A DNA stretch of 64,000 bases from Methylotenera sp. G11 (GCF_000799735.1 NZ_JUHH01000001.1:806001-870000), one strand, 5' to 3'; positions 1 to 9,598 are shown, numbered from the stretch's first letter. Translations and numbers: made by a program. Notes: generated by a model not told the origin, from the sequence alone.

Positions 1-416
1 CACAATGCATCCAGGTTATTACGCTGCCCGGGTCGCATCTCTTTGGCAATCTTCAACGTATCGGTCACTTTTGCCGTAATTTCCTCTACGGTCTTCAAAC
101 CCAGCAAGCCAAATTCACTGTTCAGAAAACCCACGTCGAACGGTGCATTGTGCATAATCAGTTCAGAATCGGCAATAAATGCGATCAGGTCATCGGCAAT
201 GTCGGCAAAACGCGGTTTGTCCTGCAAGAATTCCAGGGATATTCCATGCACTTCCTGTGCTCCCTGATCGATCTCACGATCAGGATTCAGGTAAAAGTGA
301 AAATGGTTCTTGGTCAGGCGGCGGTTAACGACCTCAACCGCCGCGACCTCGATCACACGGTGCCCCTGTGCCGGGTACAAGCCGGTAGTTTCAGTATCCA
401 GAAAAATCTGCCTCAT
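1..416 (-). CDS. dnaQ: DNA polymerase III epsilon subunit, 3'-5' proofreading exonuclease (partial)
   Basis: The N-terminal about 138 residues of the proofreading exonuclease of the replicative polymerase; the rest lies beyond the left edge. The protein begins [19 protein letters not shown], which contains the ExoI motif (DTE, two metal-binding acids near residues 7-9). The ExoII region follows as [10 protein letters not shown]. The start is the ATG at 416-414, which overlaps the rnhA stop in an ATGA arrangement, so the two genes are probably translationally coupled. The rnhA-dnaQ neighbourhood is common in proteobacteria. The third exonuclease motif and the polymerase-binding C-terminus cannot be checked here. 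Confidence 0.95.
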   Translation of the reverse strand, partial: MRQIFLDTETTGLYPAQGHRVIEVAAVEVVNRRLTKNHFHFYLNPDREIDQGAQEVHGISLEFLQDKPRFADIADDLIAFIADSELIMHNAPFDVGFLNSEFGLLGLKTVEEITAKVTDTLKIAKEMRPGQRNNLDAL

Positions 417-889
417 GAGGCCACCCCTCCTTGCATAAGCTGCTCCACCCCTTTGTTTGCGAGCATATCGGCGCGTTCGTTGCCGGCATTACCCGCATGC
501 CCCTTGACCCACACCCACTCAACTGTATGCTGTTGTGCCAAACCATCCAGCAAACGCCACAGGTCGTCGTTCTTTACCGGCTTTTTGTCTGAGGTACGCC
601 AGTTGCGCGCTTTCCAGCCGCTGATCCACTCGGTCATGCCCTTCTGCACATAAACCGAGTCGGTAAACACACGGGCATGACACGATCTTTTCAACGCTTC
701 CAGTGCACGGATTACCGCAGTAAGCTCCATACGGTTATTGGTCGTATCCATCTCGCCCCCGAACAGCTCTTTTTCATGGCCGTCATAGTGTATCCATGCG
801 CCCCAACCACCAGGGCCAGGGTTGCCTTTACAGGCGCCATCTGCATAAATCTCGACGGTACGCTGCCGGCTAGAATCTATTTTTGTCAT
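413..889 (-). CDS. rnhA: Ribonuclease HI
   Basis: Cleaves the RNA strand of RNA-DNA hybrids, removing R-loops and primer remnants in the cytoplasm. The 158 residues match the usual length of about 155. The four catalytic acids are visible in order: Asp in [16 protein letters not shown], Glu in [10 protein letters not shown], Asp in [10 protein letters not shown] and Asp in GNERADMLA, with the conserved His in the handle-to-active-site loop GHAGNAG. The stop codon overlaps the dnaQ start by ATGA, indicating one transcript. Upstream there is a stretch of about 195 bp with no gene, holding the argG terminator. Confidence 0.97.
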   Translation of the reverse strand: MTKIDSSRQRTVEIYADGACKGNPGPGGWGAWIHYDGHEKELFGGEMDTTNNRMELTAVIRALEALKRSCHARVFTDSVYVQKGMTEWISGWKARNWRTSDKKPVKNDDLWRLLDGLAQQHTVEWVWVKGHAGNAGNERADMLANKGVEQLMQGGVAS

Positions 890-1009
890 GAATGATCTGG
901 TCTCGCTATTTGTACTTTCTGAATGACCCGATTATAAGACATTCAGCCGCCAATTTAAGGCTTTGTCGTACAGATAAGCACACATCAGTGATCACCGCAG
1001 GTACTACTC

Positions 1010-1041
1010 AAAAAAAATGCACCTGGATACCAGATGCATTT
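1010..1041 (-). terminator. Rho-independent terminator of argG
   Basis: Read on the minus strand, a 12-bp stem with one G-U pair and a TAT loop (core CTGGTATCCAG) is followed by a run of eight T. It lies about 44 bases beyond the argG stop and before rnhA, so it should end the arginine transcript and insulate rnhA. Confidence 0.85.
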
Positions 1042-1084
1042 CTGTCAATCACGCCAGTGAATATGAGCGCCTGGCCATCAACAC

Positions 1085-2305
1085 TTATTTTTTATTTCTC
1101 AGGTTTGCAGCGATACGCATCCTGAGGGCATTGAGTTTAATGAAACCGCCCGCGTCCTTGTGGTCATACGCGCCTTTATCATCTTCAAAGGTAGCAATGT
1201 TAGGATCAAACAGCGAATTAGTTTTGCTGTCGCGCCCGCTGACGATGACATTGCCTTTATACAGTTTCACGCGCACCCAGCCATTCACTGAAGCCTGTGT
1301 ATGGTCAATCAAGGCCTGCAAGGCCATGCGCTCAGGGCTCCACCAGTAACCGTTGTAGATCATACTTGCATAACGCGGCATCAAATCATCTTTGAGATGC
1401 GCCACTTCACGATCCAGTGTTATGGACTCAATGGCACGGTGCGCTTTCAGCATGATGGTGCCACCAGGGGTTTCATAGCAACCGCGTGATTTCATGCCCA
1501 CGTAACGGTTCTCAACCAGGTCCAGACGACCGATGCCATGTTTGCCGCCAATCACATTCAGGTGTGCCAGCAGTTCGTGCGGTTTCATTGCCACGCCGTT
1601 CAGGCTGACCGGGTCACCGTTCACATATTCGATATCCAGGTACTCAGGGGCATCCGGCGCTTTCTCCGGGCTCACGCTCCAGCGCCACATTGATTCTTCA
1701 GCTTCTGCAGCCGGGTTTTCAAGATGGCGGCCTTCATAAGAAATATGCAGCAGATTGGCATCCATGCTGTATGGGCTGCCGCCTTGCTTGTGTTTCATAT
1801 CCACCGGAATGCCATGTTTTTCTGCGTAAGCCATCAATTTTTCACGGCTTAGCAGATCCCACTCGCGCCATGGGGCGATGATCTGGATGTTCGGATTCAG
1901 CGCGTAAGCGCCCAGCTCGAAACGCACCTGGTCGTTGCCCTTGCCGGTCGCGCCGTGTGAGATGGCATCGGCATTGGTCTGGCGCGCCACTTCAATCAGG
2001 CGCTTTGCGATCAGCGGACGCGCGATAGAGGTGCCCAGCAGGTATTCACCTTCATACACTGTATTGGCACGGAACATCGGGAACACGAAGTCACGCACGA
2101 ACTCTTCACGCACGTCATCAATGAAAATCTCTTTAACGCCGGCTGCCTGTGCTTTTGCACGTGCCGGCTCAAGCTCTTCACCCTGGCCCAGATCAGCGGT
2201 ATAGGTCACCACCTCGCATTTATACTCATCCTGCAGCCATTTCAGGATCACTGAAGTATCCAGGCCGCCTGAGTAGGCTAAAACTACTTTATTAATTTTG
2301 CTCAT
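1085..2305 (-). CDS. argG: Argininosuccinate synthase
   Basis: Joins citrulline and aspartate with ATP to make argininosuccinate, the penultimate step of arginine synthesis. The N-terminal PP-loop, [17 protein letters not shown], binds ATP. Other family signatures are [13 protein letters not shown] and [18 protein letters not shown]. The length of 406 residues is normal. It is the last gene of the argD, argF, argG series on this strand and is followed by a clear terminator. The gap to argF holds an imperfect hairpin repeat (see 2321-2409). Confidence 0.97.
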   Translation of the reverse strand: MSKINKVVLAYSGGLDTSVILKWLQDEYKCEVVTYTADLGQGEELEPARAKAQAAGVKEIFIDDVREEFVRDFVFPMFRANTVYEGEYLLGTSIARPLIAKRLIEVARQTNADAISHGATGKGNDQVRFELGAYALNPNIQIIAPWREWDLLSREKLMAYAEKHGIPVDMKHKQGGSPYSMDANLLHISYEGRHLENPAAEAEESMWRWSVSPEKAPDAPEYLDIEYVNGDPVSLNGVAMKPHELLAHLNVIGGKHGIGRLDLVENRYVGMKSRGCYETPGGTIMLKAHRAIESITLDREVAHLKDDLMPRYASMIYNGYWWSPERMALQALIDHTQASVNGWVRVKLYKGNVIVSGRDSKTNSLFDPNIATFEDDKGAYDHKDAGGFIKLNALRMRIAANLRNKK

Positions 2306-2320
2306 AATTTCCTTTTTTAT

Positions 2321-2409
2321 TAGCCACAGATGAACACAGATACAGAGGGATTAAGATCAAAATCAAAAACATTTTTCATCATGGTTCTATCTGTGTACAT
2401 CAGTAGCTA
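2321..2409. repeat. Imperfect long inverted repeat between argF and argG
   Basis: Arms at 2321-2342 and 2388-2409 match at 19 of 22 positions when one is reverse-complemented. The loop is 45 nt. The left arm contains a CACAGATGAA/CACAGATACA 10-nt periodicity. It fills almost the whole argF-argG gap and would form a hairpin in the arginine mRNA. Its design resembles the hairpins at 26245-26371 and 60972-61119, although the sequence differs. Confidence 0.75.
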
Positions 2410-2412
2410 AAT

Positions 2413-3327
2413 TCAAACCTTTCCTAATAACAAATATTCCATCAATGCTTTTTGTGTATGCAAGCGATTCTCCGCTTCATCCCACACCACGCTTTGCTTA
2501 CCATCAATGACGTCCGCAGAAACCTCTTCACCGCGATGTGCCGGCAGACAATGCATGAACAATGCATCTGCGGCGGCAACGCGCATCATGTCTGCATCCA
2601 CCTGCCAATCGGCGAAGTCACGCATACGTTCTTCATTTTCCGCTTCAAAGCCCATGCTGGTCCACACATCGGTCGTGACCAGGTCGGCGCCTTTGGCTGC
2701 ATCCATCGGATCTGCAAACACTTCAAAGTGATCAGTGCCATACAGATTTGCGCGCTCAGGTTCCACTTCGTAACCGGGAGGCGTTGATACATGCACGTTG
2801 AAATCCAGTACTTCAGCCGCCTGCAGCCAGGTGTTGCATACATTGTTGCTGTCGCCGATCCAGGCCACGGTTTTGCCCTTGATTGAACCGCGATGCTCAA
2901 TGTAGGTAAAAATATCGGCCATGATCTGGCAAGGGTGATATTCATTGGTTAAGCCATTAATGACCGGAACGCGTGAGTTCGCGGCAAAACGCTCGATGAT
3001 TTCCTGCTCAAAGGTACGGATCATCACAATGTCGCTCATGCGCGAAATCACCTGTGCCGCATCTTCCACCGGCTCACCGCGCCCCAGCTGTGAGTCACGG
3101 GTGTTGAGATAGATCGCTGAACCACCCAGCTGCTGCATGCCTGCTTCAAATGAAAGTCGCGTACGCGTGCTTGCCTTTTCAAAAATCATGACCAAGGTAC
3201 GATCCTGTAAAGGCCAGTATTGCTGATAGGCCTTGAATTGATTTTTAATCCAGTGCGCACGCTGAAACACGTACTCAAACTCGTCACGATTTAAATCATT
3301 GAATTGCAGAAAATGTTTTATTGCCAT
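2413..3327 (-). CDS. argF: Ornithine carbamoyltransferase
   Basis: Transfers the carbamoyl group to ornithine to make citrulline. The carbamoyl-phosphate signature FEKASTRTRLSFE lies near residues 50-62. The ornithine-binding and catalytic HCLP motif lies near residue 260, in MHCLPAHRGEEV. The 304 residues match the anabolic enzyme. It lies between argD and argG on the same strand, giving three of the late arginine genes together. The short gaps suggest cotranscription, with the hairpin repeat downstream as a possible point of differential expression. Confidence 0.97.
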   Translation of the reverse strand: MAIKHFLQFNDLNRDEFEYVFQRAHWIKNQFKAYQQYWPLQDRTLVMIFEKASTRTRLSFEAGMQQLGGSAIYLNTRDSQLGRGEPVEDAAQVISRMSDIVMIRTFEQEIIERFAANSRVPVINGLTNEYHPCQIMADIFTYIEHRGSIKGKTVAWIGDSNNVCNTWLQAAEVLDFNVHVSTPPGYEVEPERANLYGTDHFEVFADPMDAAKGADLVTTDVWTSMGFEAENEERMRDFADWQVDADMMRVAAADALFMHCLPAHRGEEVSADVIDGKQSVVWDEAENRLHTQKALMEYLLLGKV

Positions 3328-3419
3328 AATGGTTTGGAAGCCAGAGTTTTATTGAAACGGGCTTCTTCAGTTAATTAACTCGTTTAAGATTGTTTATATT
3401 ATTTATATTGTTCAAGTTC

Positions 3420-4601
3420 TTATTTTGCCAGAAAAGCCTTAACCAAAGCAGACAGGCGTTTCACCAGTTCTTTCGCCTCAGCTTCATTCATGACCAGTGG
3501 CGGTAGCAAGCGCACCACCTTGTCGGCGGTTACGTTAATCAGCAGCTTGTCAGCCAATGCCATCTTCACCAGGTCGCCGCATGGACGATCCAGCTCTATG
3601 CCTACCATCAGGCCCGCGTTACGTACAGTCACAACACCGGCTGTATCCTTGAATTCCGCCATAAAACCCTCGCAGATCAGATTGCCGATCCTGTCGGCAT
3701 TCTCACGGATGCCTTCCTCTTCGATAATGTTCAGTGTGGCCAGGCCGGCAGCGGTTGCCAGAGGGTTGCCGCCAAAGGTTGATCCATGTTTACCGTAGGT
3801 AAACACATCGGCAGCTTTACCGCTGGCGACACATGCACCGATAGGCACGCCGGAACCCAGTCCTTTTGCCAGGCTCATGACATCAGGCTTGATGCCGGTA
3901 TGCTGAAAGGCAAACCAGGTACCGGTACGGCCGATGCCGGTCTGCACTTCGTCCAGCATCAGCAGCCAGTCATGGGCATCACATATCTGGCGCAATGCCT
4001 CAAGGTACGCACTCGCCTCTTTGGGGATATTGATGCCGCCCTCACCCTGTACAGGTTCCACAAGGATCGCCACGATATTGGGATGATGCTCGGCGACATG
4101 TTTGACCGCATCCACATCATCATAAGGTACACGAATGAAACCGCCCACCAGCGGCTCAAAACCTGCCTGCACCTTGTAATTACCGGTCGCGGACAATGTT
4201 GCCAGCGTACGACCGTGGAACGATTGCTCCATCACGATAATTTCAGGGTTTTCAATGCCTTTGTTATGCCCGTAAAGACGCGCCAGCTTGATTGCGGCCT
4301 CATTCGCCTCACAGCCGGAATTGCAGAAAAACACCTTGTCCATACCTGCGATTTCACAGAGCTTATCCGCAAGGGCTGCCTGCTCGGCAACCTGGTAAAT
4401 GTTGGAAACATGGATCAGTCTGGCAGCTTGCTCACTGATCGCTTTCACCAGCTTGGGATGGGCATGCCCTAAGCCATTGACGGCCACGCCGGCCAATGCA
4501 TCCAGATATTTTTCACCTTTATCATCCCATAGCCACACCCCCTCACCTTTAGCAAAGGTAACCGGTTGACGCATATAGGTATTCATCAAATGATCAGACA
4601 T
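3420..4601 (-). CDS. argD: Acetylornithine aminotransferase
   Basis: PLP-dependent class III aminotransferase acting on N-acetylornithine in arginine synthesis; it may also serve in lysine synthesis as N-succinyl-diaminopimelate aminotransferase. The PLP-binding lysine is in SLAKGLGSGVPIGA. The cofactor region MLDEVQTGIGRTG and the substrate-binding FCNSGCEANEAAIKLAR are present. The length of 393 residues is typical. It is the first gene of the arginine run and is divergent from the Rieske oxygenase gene, with a 287-bp AT-rich region between them that holds inverted repeats. Confidence 0.95.
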   Translation of the reverse strand: MSDHLMNTYMRQPVTFAKGEGVWLWDDKGEKYLDALAGVAVNGLGHAHPKLVKAISEQAARLIHVSNIYQVAEQAALADKLCEIAGMDKVFFCNSGCEANEAAIKLARLYGHNKGIENPEIIVMEQSFHGRTLATLSATGNYKVQAGFEPLVGGFIRVPYDDVDAVKHVAEHHPNIVAILVEPVQGEGGINIPKEASAYLEALRQICDAHDWLLMLDEVQTGIGRTGTWFAFQHTGIKPDVMSLAKGLGSGVPIGACVASGKAADVFTYGKHGSTFGGNPLATAAGLATLNIIEEEGIRENADRIGNLICEGFMAEFKDTAGVVTVRNAGLMVGIELDRPCGDLVKMALADKLLINVTADKVVRLLPPLVMNEAEAKELVKRLSALVKAFLAK

Positions 4602-4698
4602 TTTTTACTCGATACTCAATTATTTTTTGATAATGCTTACAAGACAGCCTTTAAACACAACACGGCAGAATGATTAAACAATCACGACTTATTAATGA

Positions 4699-4726
4699 TT
4701 GAATTATTCTAATTGATGGTTATAAT
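4699..4726 (+). promoter_or_regulatory. Probable sigma-70 promoter of the Rieske oxygenase gene
   Basis: TTGAAT at 4699-4704, a 16-bp spacer and a perfect TATAAT at 4721-4726. It would give a leader of about 155 nt before the ATG at 4889. The leader begins with a small perfect hairpin, ACTCTC-GT-GAGAGT, near 4741-4754. The element is predicted by eye only. Confidence 0.5.
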
Positions 4727-4800
4727 TTGAAGGGCATGGAAACTCTCGTGAGAGTAGCTTAAAACCTCAATCTTGGCAAGTTTTACAACAGGATCCAGCC

Positions 4801-4820
4801 TGATTATTATTGAATAATCA
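4801..4820. promoter_or_regulatory. AT-rich palindrome in the argD/Rieske divergent region
   Basis: TGATTATT-ATTG-AATAATCA is a perfect 8-4-8 inverted repeat. A second related AT-rich stretch (TGATTGAATTATTCTAAT) overlaps the promoter at 4695-4712. Both loosely resemble the TGAAT/ATTCA halves of ArgR boxes, but neither is a good match, so the regulator is unknown. Confidence 0.35.
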
Positions 4821-4888
4821 CTTGATAAAAATAGCAATTTAGGCAAAAATCGCGATCCTCGTAATTTTAACTGCCAATCATTTTATTT

Positions 4889-5998
4889 ATGGCATCTTTG
4901 AATTTGATCCCCCAACAAGATACGCAAACACAACTGCCGGTAGCCTGGTATGTTGATGCAGATATTTATGCACTTGAGCAACAGCATATGTTTGCCCAAG
5001 CCCCTCATTACCTTGGTCACGAACTGATGGTACCCAAAGAGGGTGACTACCGCGTGCTTGACTGGTCTGGCGAAGCGAAAGCCCTGGTGCACGGGCAGGA
5101 TGGCATTAACGTGATCAGCAATATCTGCCGCCATCGCCAGGCTGTCATGCTTAAGGGCCACGGACAAACTAAAAATATCGTATGTCCGCTGCATCGCTGG
5201 ACGTATGACCTGCAAGGCAAGCTGCTGGGCGCTCCGCATTTTGAACAGAACCCATGCCTGCATCTTGATAAAAAACCGCTGCAGAACTGGCAAGGCCTGT
5301 TATTCGACAGCAAGCGCGATATCGCAAAAACACTGGCCGGCCTGGGCTGCAAACAGGACTTTGATTTTACCGGCTACATGCTGGATCGCGTTGCCGTGGA
5401 AGAATACAACTTCAACTGGAAAACCTTCATAGAAGTGTATCTTGAAGATTATCACGTAGGCCCGTTCCACCCCGGGCTTAACCAGTTTGTAGACTGCGAA
5501 GCGCTGAACTGGGAGTTCGGTGCTGATTACAGCGTGCAGACTGTCGGCTTCAAACAGTCACTCACCCGTGCCGGTTCACCCGTCTACCAGCAATGGCAGG
5601 AACAGGTGGCAAGATACCAGAATGGAAAACTGCCAAAATATGGCGCAATCTGGATGGTGTATTACCCATTCCTGATGATTGAGTGGTACCCGAACGTGCT
5701 GGTAGTGACTCACATTATTCCGCGCGGTGTTGACGCCTGCGCCAACGTGGTTGAATTCTATTACCCGGAAGACATTACCCTGTTCGAACGCGAATACGTC
5801 GCGGCACAGCAGGCAGCCTATAATGAAACAGCCGTAGAAGACAACGACATCTGCCAGCGCATGCATGACGGCCGCCGTGCCCTGCATGCCCAGGGCATTG
5901 ATGAACGCGGGCCTTACCAGCATCCGATGGAAACCGGTATGGAACACTTCCACAAATGGTACCGCACGCAGATGCAGCAGCACATTTGCCAGCGTTAA
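4889..5998 (+). CDS. Rieske-type ring-hydroxylating oxygenase, alpha subunit-like
   Basis: Single-component-looking oxygenase of the aromatic ring-hydroxylating/Rieske monooxygenase superfamily, 369 residues. The N-terminal Rieske [2Fe-2S] site is CRH (residues about 80-82) and CPLH after a 16-residue gap. The mononuclear iron site is EDYHVGPFH, about residues 190-198, with a likely third ligand in the downstream EDNDIC motif. No reductase, ferredoxin or beta subunit lies nearby, so electrons must come from a partner elsewhere. The substrate cannot be named. The next gene, an EamA transporter, follows within 26 bp and may share the transcript. Confidence 0.85.
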   Translation: MASLNLIPQQDTQTQLPVAWYVDADIYALEQQHMFAQAPHYLGHELMVPKEGDYRVLDWSGEAKALVHGQDGINVISNICRHRQAVMLKGHGQTKNIVCPLHRWTYDLQGKLLGAPHFEQNPCLHLDKKPLQNWQGLLFDSKRDIAKTLAGLGCKQDFDFTGYMLDRVAVEEYNFNWKTFIEVYLEDYHVGPFHPGLNQFVDCEALNWEFGADYSVQTVGFKQSLTRAGSPVYQQWQEQVARYQNGKLPKYGAIWMVYYPFLMIEWYPNVLVVTHIIPRGVDACANVVEFYYPEDITLFEREYVAAQQAAYNETAVEDNDICQRMHDGRRALHAQGIDERGPYQHPMETGMEHFHKWYRTQMQQHICQR

Positions 5999-6023
5999 CG
6001 CCTGCTGCCTGGCCATAGCCCCA

Positions 6024-6923
6024 GTGAGACCTTCCAGCTCCCAACGCTCTCAATCCAGGCTGCCCAACCTGGGCAGCCTGTGGATGCTGGTAGCGGCGCT
6101 CGGGTTTGCCATCATGGGCGCACTCGTGAAAATCGGCGCGCAGAAATTCAGTGCGGCCGAACTGGTGTTTTACCGCTCCCTGTTCGGATTGGTCAGCATC
6201 TGGCTATTCATCCTTATGCAGAAACTGCCGCTGGCAACGCCGTACCTGGGCAAACACATGACACGCGCATTGATGGGCTTTGCCGCACTGGTACTGTTTT
6301 TTTACGCAATCGCACACTTGCCGCTGGCAACAGCCATTACACTTAACTACACATCGCCGCTATTTCTAGCCGTACTCATGCCGCTTTTCCTGCATGAAAA
6401 ACCCAGGAAAATCCTGCTGATGGCACTGGCAATCGGTTTCATCGGCGTCAGCTTGCTGCTGAAACCCACCATTGACCAGGATAGCTGGTTCGCCGGGCTG
6501 ATGGGACTACTCTCCGGCGTCGGCGCAGCGTTAGCTTATGTACATGTGAAACAGCTGGGGCAAGTCAATGAACCGGACTGGCGCACCGTGTTTTACTTCA
6601 CGCTGGTTTCCACCATAGGCGCCGGCTTATGGATGCTGTTCGATTCTTTCCAGAAAATCACCTGGCAAGACCTGCTGATCCTGTGCGGGCTGGGGCTATC
6701 GGCCACGATTGCGCAACTGGCGATGACACGCGCATACCGCACCGGCGACACACTGGTCGTTGCAAGCCTGGCCTATGTGACCATTCTGTTAGCCAGCCTG
6801 CTGGGAATATTCCTGTGGGGTGAACACCTGAGCGCTGATGCCTGGCTCGCAATCGGCCTGATCATCCTGAGCGGCATGATCAGTATCCGCAGTGCCCAGC
6901 CGGCACAGGAAGACCGCCAGTAA
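6024..6923 (+). CDS. EamA/DMT-superfamily transporter
   Basis: Inner membrane drug/metabolite transporter family protein with two EamA repeats and about ten membrane segments, such as LGSLWMLVAALGFAIMGALV and MGLLSGVGAALAYVHV. The open frame extends upstream into the Rieske gene. The GTG at 6024 is the first plausible start after that gene's stop at 5998 and gives about 299 residues, the usual family length. No ATG is available before the first membrane segment. The substrate is unknown. The pairing with the Rieske oxygenase suggests, without proof, export or uptake of a related compound. Confidence 0.85.
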   Translation: MRPSSSQRSQSRLPNLGSLWMLVAALGFAIMGALVKIGAQKFSAAELVFYRSLFGLVSIWLFILMQKLPLATPYLGKHMTRALMGFAALVLFFYAIAHLPLATAITLNYTSPLFLAVLMPLFLHEKPRKILLMALAIGFIGVSLLLKPTIDQDSWFAGLMGLLSGVGAALAYVHVKQLGQVNEPDWRTVFYFTLVSTIGAGLWMLFDSFQKITWQDLLILCGLGLSATIAQLAMTRAYRTGDTLVVASLAYVTILLASLLGIFLWGEHLSADAWLAIGLIILSGMISIRSAQPAQEDRQ

Positions 6924-7072
6924 CCATCAGGAAAAAACCATGATGCGGCTCAATGACTTACTGCACATTAGCGCTGGACAATTATTTTATTCGGCAGTAA
7001 CCTAACCCTCCCGCGTTAACAACGCCCTGCCCTTAAAATGAAGCTGGATCCCGGCACAATAAAACTGACATC

Positions 7073-7693
7073 ATGAAACTGGCGCGACTCAACCACTGGC
7101 CGAAACGCCTGCTGTTACCGGCATTTGCAGTATTACTGCTCACGGGCTGCTTTGGCGGTACGGTTGCGCAGCAGCTGGCGCGCTCCATATTCATGCACGG
7201 CGCCGACAAGGCGACCGCGGCAGCCATTGATGCGCACGAACGCCAGGAAAAACTTGCCGCCCAGCATATGGTGCTTGAAAGCAAAGAATTGGACACATAC
7301 CAGATCGCATTTTTACGCTCGGGTTTTAACGTGATCCAACCTCAGGTAGAAACGCTGCCGCAGGCTGCTGAACAAGCGGAGCCGGCAGTGCAGGAGTTGC
7401 AGGCAAGCAAACTGGTAAGCGTAGAAGTATGGAGCCTGCTGATCGGCGACGAAAAACAAAAGCTGCTTGAAAAAGCCAGCTTACAGGGTTCCCAGCTAAT
7501 TCCTCCCAAAGAGGAATGGCCGACATGGCATGTCGCGATAGGCGGCGCAGACGAGATGAAAACCGGTAACCGGCAGGAATCCATCATATTCCTGATCCCG
7601 CCTGATTTAGGAAAAATGCACAGCGGTAACAGGGCACTGGTGGAACTGCCTCACAGCGGTGAATTAAGCATTGCCCGCTATGCGCTGAACTAG
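7073..7693 (+). CDS. Predicted lipoprotein of unknown function
   Basis: 206 residues with a signal peptide ending in a lipobox (LLLTGC, Cys near residue 26), so probably a lipid-anchored envelope protein. After the anchor there is a short Ala-rich helix, a Gln/Glu-rich helical part around residues 95-130, then a more globular C-terminal half with PTWHVAIGG and IIFLIPPDLG. I do not recognise the family. It lies alone between the EamA transporter (150 bp upstream, nothing evident in the gap) and the FUSC gene. Confidence 0.75.
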   Translation: MKLARLNHWPKRLLLPAFAVLLLTGCFGGTVAQQLARSIFMHGADKATAAAIDAHERQEKLAAQHMVLESKELDTYQIAFLRSGFNVIQPQVETLPQAAEQAEPAVQELQASKLVSVEVWSLLIGDEKQKLLEKASLQGSQLIPPKEEWPTWHVAIGGADEMKTGNRQESIIFLIPPDLGKMHSGNRALVELPHSGELSIARYALN

Positions 7694-7795
7694 CGCCAGC
7701 CTTAGGCCGCACGGCCGCCTGCACACAAAATCCGGCTTGATTTTCGGTTTCACTTGATTGATGATTCCATATCATGATTGCCTACAGCAGGAAAC

Positions 7796-8914
7796 ATGAC
7801 ATCTATGACGCAAAGCAGGCTAACCCGATTAAAAAAGCTGATTCACGCAGAGCTTGATCATTTAACAAAAATAACGCCTAGCGACCGCCCATGGCAGATG
7901 CCGTTCACGGCCGCGCTGGCGATAGGTTTGCCACTGACAGTAGGTGCATACTTCAATCACCTCGATTACGGCCTGGTTTCCTCACTGGGCGGGCTGGTGT
8001 TCCTGTACCTGCCGAACACGCCCATGCATCACCGCATGGTCACAATCATGGCCTGCGCATTTGCAATCACCGCATGCTATGCCCTGGGTGTGATGAGCCA
8101 CTTTTCATCGGTATTGATGGTGCCGGTGCTGACATTCATCTCTATCCTGATCACCATGCTGTGCCGGTTCTACATGCTGGGCATGCCCGGCAGCCTGTTC
8201 TTTATCATGGCTGCAGCCATCGGCGCTTATACGCCGTTGACTCCAATGCAGGTGCCGCTGATGGTAGGCCTGGTCAGCATGGGAGCCCTGCTGGCCTGCC
8301 TGCTCGCTTTCTTTTACAGCCTGTACCGCCTGCGCCTGCATGCGGCAAAAGCCGCACCGCCCCTGGCCGCCCCCACTTTTGACTTTGTCGTATTCGACTC
8401 CGTGATTATCGGCATATTTGTAGGCATTTCACTGCTGCTGGCACAATCACTGCACCTGGAAAAAGCCTACTGGGTACCGGTCAGCTGCCTGGCAGTGATC
8501 CAGGGAGTATCGGTGCGTGCGATCTGGAATAAACAGCTGCATCGCATTGTCGGCACCGGCATTGGCCTGCTTGTTTCCTGGGGGCTGCTGTCGCTGACCA
8601 TGGACAAATGGATGATCTGCCTGACCGTCATGGTGCTGACTTTCATGATCGAGGTCATCGTGGTCAGGCACTATGCATTGGCCGCAATCTTCATCACACC
8701 GCTGACGATATTGCTGGCAGAAGCCGCCACCATGGCGCATGGCAGCGTGTCACTGCTGATCCAGGCCAGGTTCTTCGATACGGTGCTCGGCTGCCTGACC
8801 GGCCTCGCGGGCGGCATCTGCCTGCACAGCCCGGCTTTCAGAAGAATCGCAGGTGCCCAGATGAAACGTCTGGTACCCGCCAGTATCAGACGCCAAGATC
8901 AACATCGAGATTAA
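7796..8914 (+). CDS. FUSC-family inner membrane protein
   Basis: About 372 residues with two clusters of hydrophobic segments, as in the fusaric acid resistance/aromatic acid exporter (FUSC) family. The first is around ALAIGLPLTVGAYF to VSMGALLACLLAFFY and the second around VIIGIFVGISLLLAQ to LGCLTGLAGGI. The conserved Tyr-Trp after a short amphipathic stretch (EKAYWVPVSCLAVIQG) is typical. It is shorter than the 650-residue YccS/AaeB proteins, lacking the large cytoplasmic insert. The ATG at 7796 is preferred over the upstream TTG because AGGA lies six bases before it. Substrate unknown. Confidence 0.8.
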   Translation: MTSMTQSRLTRLKKLIHAELDHLTKITPSDRPWQMPFTAALAIGLPLTVGAYFNHLDYGLVSSLGGLVFLYLPNTPMHHRMVTIMACAFAITACYALGVMSHFSSVLMVPVLTFISILITMLCRFYMLGMPGSLFFIMAAAIGAYTPLTPMQVPLMVGLVSMGALLACLLAFFYSLYRLRLHAAKAAPPLAAPTFDFVVFDSVIIGIFVGISLLLAQSLHLEKAYWVPVSCLAVIQGVSVRAIWNKQLHRIVGTGIGLLVSWGLLSLTMDKWMICLTVMVLTFMIEVIVVRHYALAAIFITPLTILLAEAATMAHGSVSLLIQARFFDTVLGCLTGLAGGICLHSPAFRRIAGAQMKRLVPASIRRQDQHRD

Positions 8915-8959
8915 ATGTTGGGATTACGCATCTGATATTAAAGGCGGCGCATGCGGAAA

Positions 8960-9598
8960 TCAGGCATCCAGCAATCCGCTGCGCATTGCAATCAGCGCAA
9001 TTTCAGCCGAATTATTGGCGTTCAGTTTCTGCTTGATATTGTATAAATGCGTCCCGACTGTACGCGGGCTCAGGAACAGCGTTTCGGCGATCTCGTTGGT
9101 GGTCTTGCCTTTTGCCAGCGCCATGAATACTTCAAATTCGCGCGGCGACAGCACATCGACAGGGTTCTGGTCACCGGAAAGCTGCTGAATCGCCATCTGC
9201 TGTGCAACGCTGGCTTCCAGGTACTTTTTGCCTGAAGCTACGGTACGAATAGCCTTGATCAGTTCTTCAGCCGCACTGCGCTTGGTTAAATAACCCATCG
9301 CCCCCGCATTTAAAACACGTTTAGGATGTACGGAATCCTCATGCGCAGACAATACCAGGATTTTCGCCGCATTATCCTTCGCGAGAATGCGCTCGATGGC
9401 TTCCAAGCCGCCAATGCCGGGCATCGTAATATCCATCACCACCACATCCGGTTTATGCTCCATATAGCGCTGGATCGCCATTTCACCGCTTTCCGCCTCT
9501 GCGATCACTTTCATATCGGCGTCAGACTCCAGCAGCATCTTGAACCCCATGCGCACCACGGCATGGTCATCCACTAGCATCACGTTAATCTGGCTCAT
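8960..9598 (-). CDS. NarL/FixJ-family response regulator
   Basis: 212 residues. The receiver domain has the acidic pair in MLVDDHAVVRMGF and the phosphoacceptor Asp in VVVMDITMPGIGG. The C-terminal LuxR-type helix-turn-helix is LSPREFEVFMALAKG to LSPRTVGTHLYNIKQ. It lies directly downstream of a cognate-looking histidine kinase (38-bp gap), so this is a two-component pair. The target is not shown by the sequence. The pair is divergent from dhaLK, which makes those genes candidates. Confidence 0.92.
   Translation of the reverse strand: MSQINVMLVDDHAVVRMGFKMLLESDADMKVIAEAESGEMAIQRYMEHKPDVVVMDITMPGIGGLEAIERILAKDNAAKILVLSAHEDSVHPKRVLNAGAMGYLTKRSAAEELIKAIRTVASGKKYLEASVAQQMAIQQLSGDQNPVDVLSPREFEVFMALAKGKTTNEIAETLFLSPRTVGTHLYNIKQKLNANNSAEIALIAMRSGLLDA

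Noticed and set aside
3786-4472. Plus-strand open frame (228 codons) opposite argD
   Set aside because: Fully antisense to the conserved aminotransferase; no family resemblance.
4690-4820. ArgR boxes controlling argD
   Set aside because: The AT-rich inverted repeats only loosely resemble TGAAT/ATTCA halves; spacing and bases do not fit well enough to name the regulator.
6924-7072. Possible small gene or RNA between the EamA and lipoprotein genes
   Set aside because: No open frame with a start signal and no convincing hairpin; I see nothing in it beyond probable promoter sequence.
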